Of a DNA stretch of 64,000 bases, positions 63,882 to 64,000 are shown piece by piece; position 1 is the first letter of the stretch; every line of letters begins with the position of its first letter. The stretch is taken from positions 690,038 to 754,037 of the forward strand of contig NZ_LT727810.1 of NCBI RefSeq assembly GCF_900162665.1, given 5' to 3'. Both the position numbers and the translations under genes were made by a program. The stretch comes from Oceanobacillus sojae. Lineage in GTDB: Bacteria; Bacillota; Bacilli; Bacillales; Amphibacillaceae. The notes beneath the pieces are model-generated. The model saw only the letters and a list, made by a program, of their open reading frames with translations. It was not told where the DNA came from and did not search any database.

Positions 63882-64000
63882 AAGTTACCTTGTAAGGAAG
63901 AATAAGGAAGAATTTATAGGGAATGTTTAAAAAGTACAATGAAAATGACGGCTTGAATTTTTCATCGTAATTTTGGACAAGCATTTATAGGAGGCTATAG

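Overview
The window is AT-rich Bacillaceae chromosome. Gene content and order point to a halotolerant, low-GC member of the Oceanobacillus/Virgibacillus group. Reasons: SinI/SinR and several sporulation genes (yunB, yutC, yutH, lytH), strong AGGAGG-type ribosome binding sites with frequent GTG/TTG starts, and long stretches collinear with the yun-yut-yum-yui and pgi-yugI-yugO regions of Bacillus subtilis. Genus assignment is inference, because no rRNA lies in the window.

Layout. (1) 1-7.9 kb is accessory: an edge-truncated ORF, a PIG-L deacetylase, a membrane-anchored phosphoesterase, a near-empty 0.95 kb gap with TetR-like debris, sinI and sinR, an APH-fold kinase, a decayed uppS paralogue, an ABC cassette and a 29-bp repeat array. 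(2) 7.9-10.9 kb is a metal module: P1B-type ATPase, separate HMA metallochaperone and an FLP-like Crp/Fnr regulator, with a perfect TTGAT-N4-ATCAA box upstream. (3) 11-16.6 kb holds a GNAT enzyme, a secreted NlpC/P60 protein whose catalytic Cys is Ser, and an envelope-stress operon of ydjGHI type. (4) 16.9-31.8 kb is a sugar-utilisation cluster: SDR dehydrogenase, two divergent GcvP-like PLP subunits, an ABC sugar importer, a GH63-like glycosidase, LacZ, a ROK repressor and a divergent aldose epimerase. (5) 32-56 kb is the conserved yun/yut/yum/yui backbone. It carries a lysine riboswitch before an NhaC-type transporter, a sodium symporter with MetS, an amidase, and an IS1182-type element inserted between yutI and yuzD. 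(6) 56-64 kb holds deoD, ptsH, sodC, patB, pgi, yugI, yugO and a thioredoxin-like gene.

The most interesting system is the sugar cluster. It includes homologues of both glycine decarboxylase subunits, with the PLP lysine kept and the glycine-binding surroundings rewritten. GcvH, GcvT and lipoamide dehydrogenase are absent, and the genes are co-oriented with an SDR and a sugar transporter. The same 17-bp palindromic sequence lies in the promoters of the main operon and of the epimerase gene, which suggests one regulon under the local ROK repressor. A PLP step on a sugar-derived or amino-acid-conjugated substrate is inferred.

Other notable signals are two dispersed non-coding elements whose hairpins show compensatory base changes (7.6 kb and 54.8 kb), the FLP/metal ATPase module, the Cys-to-Ser NlpC/P60 protein, and a possible C-rich small RNA between patB and pgi.
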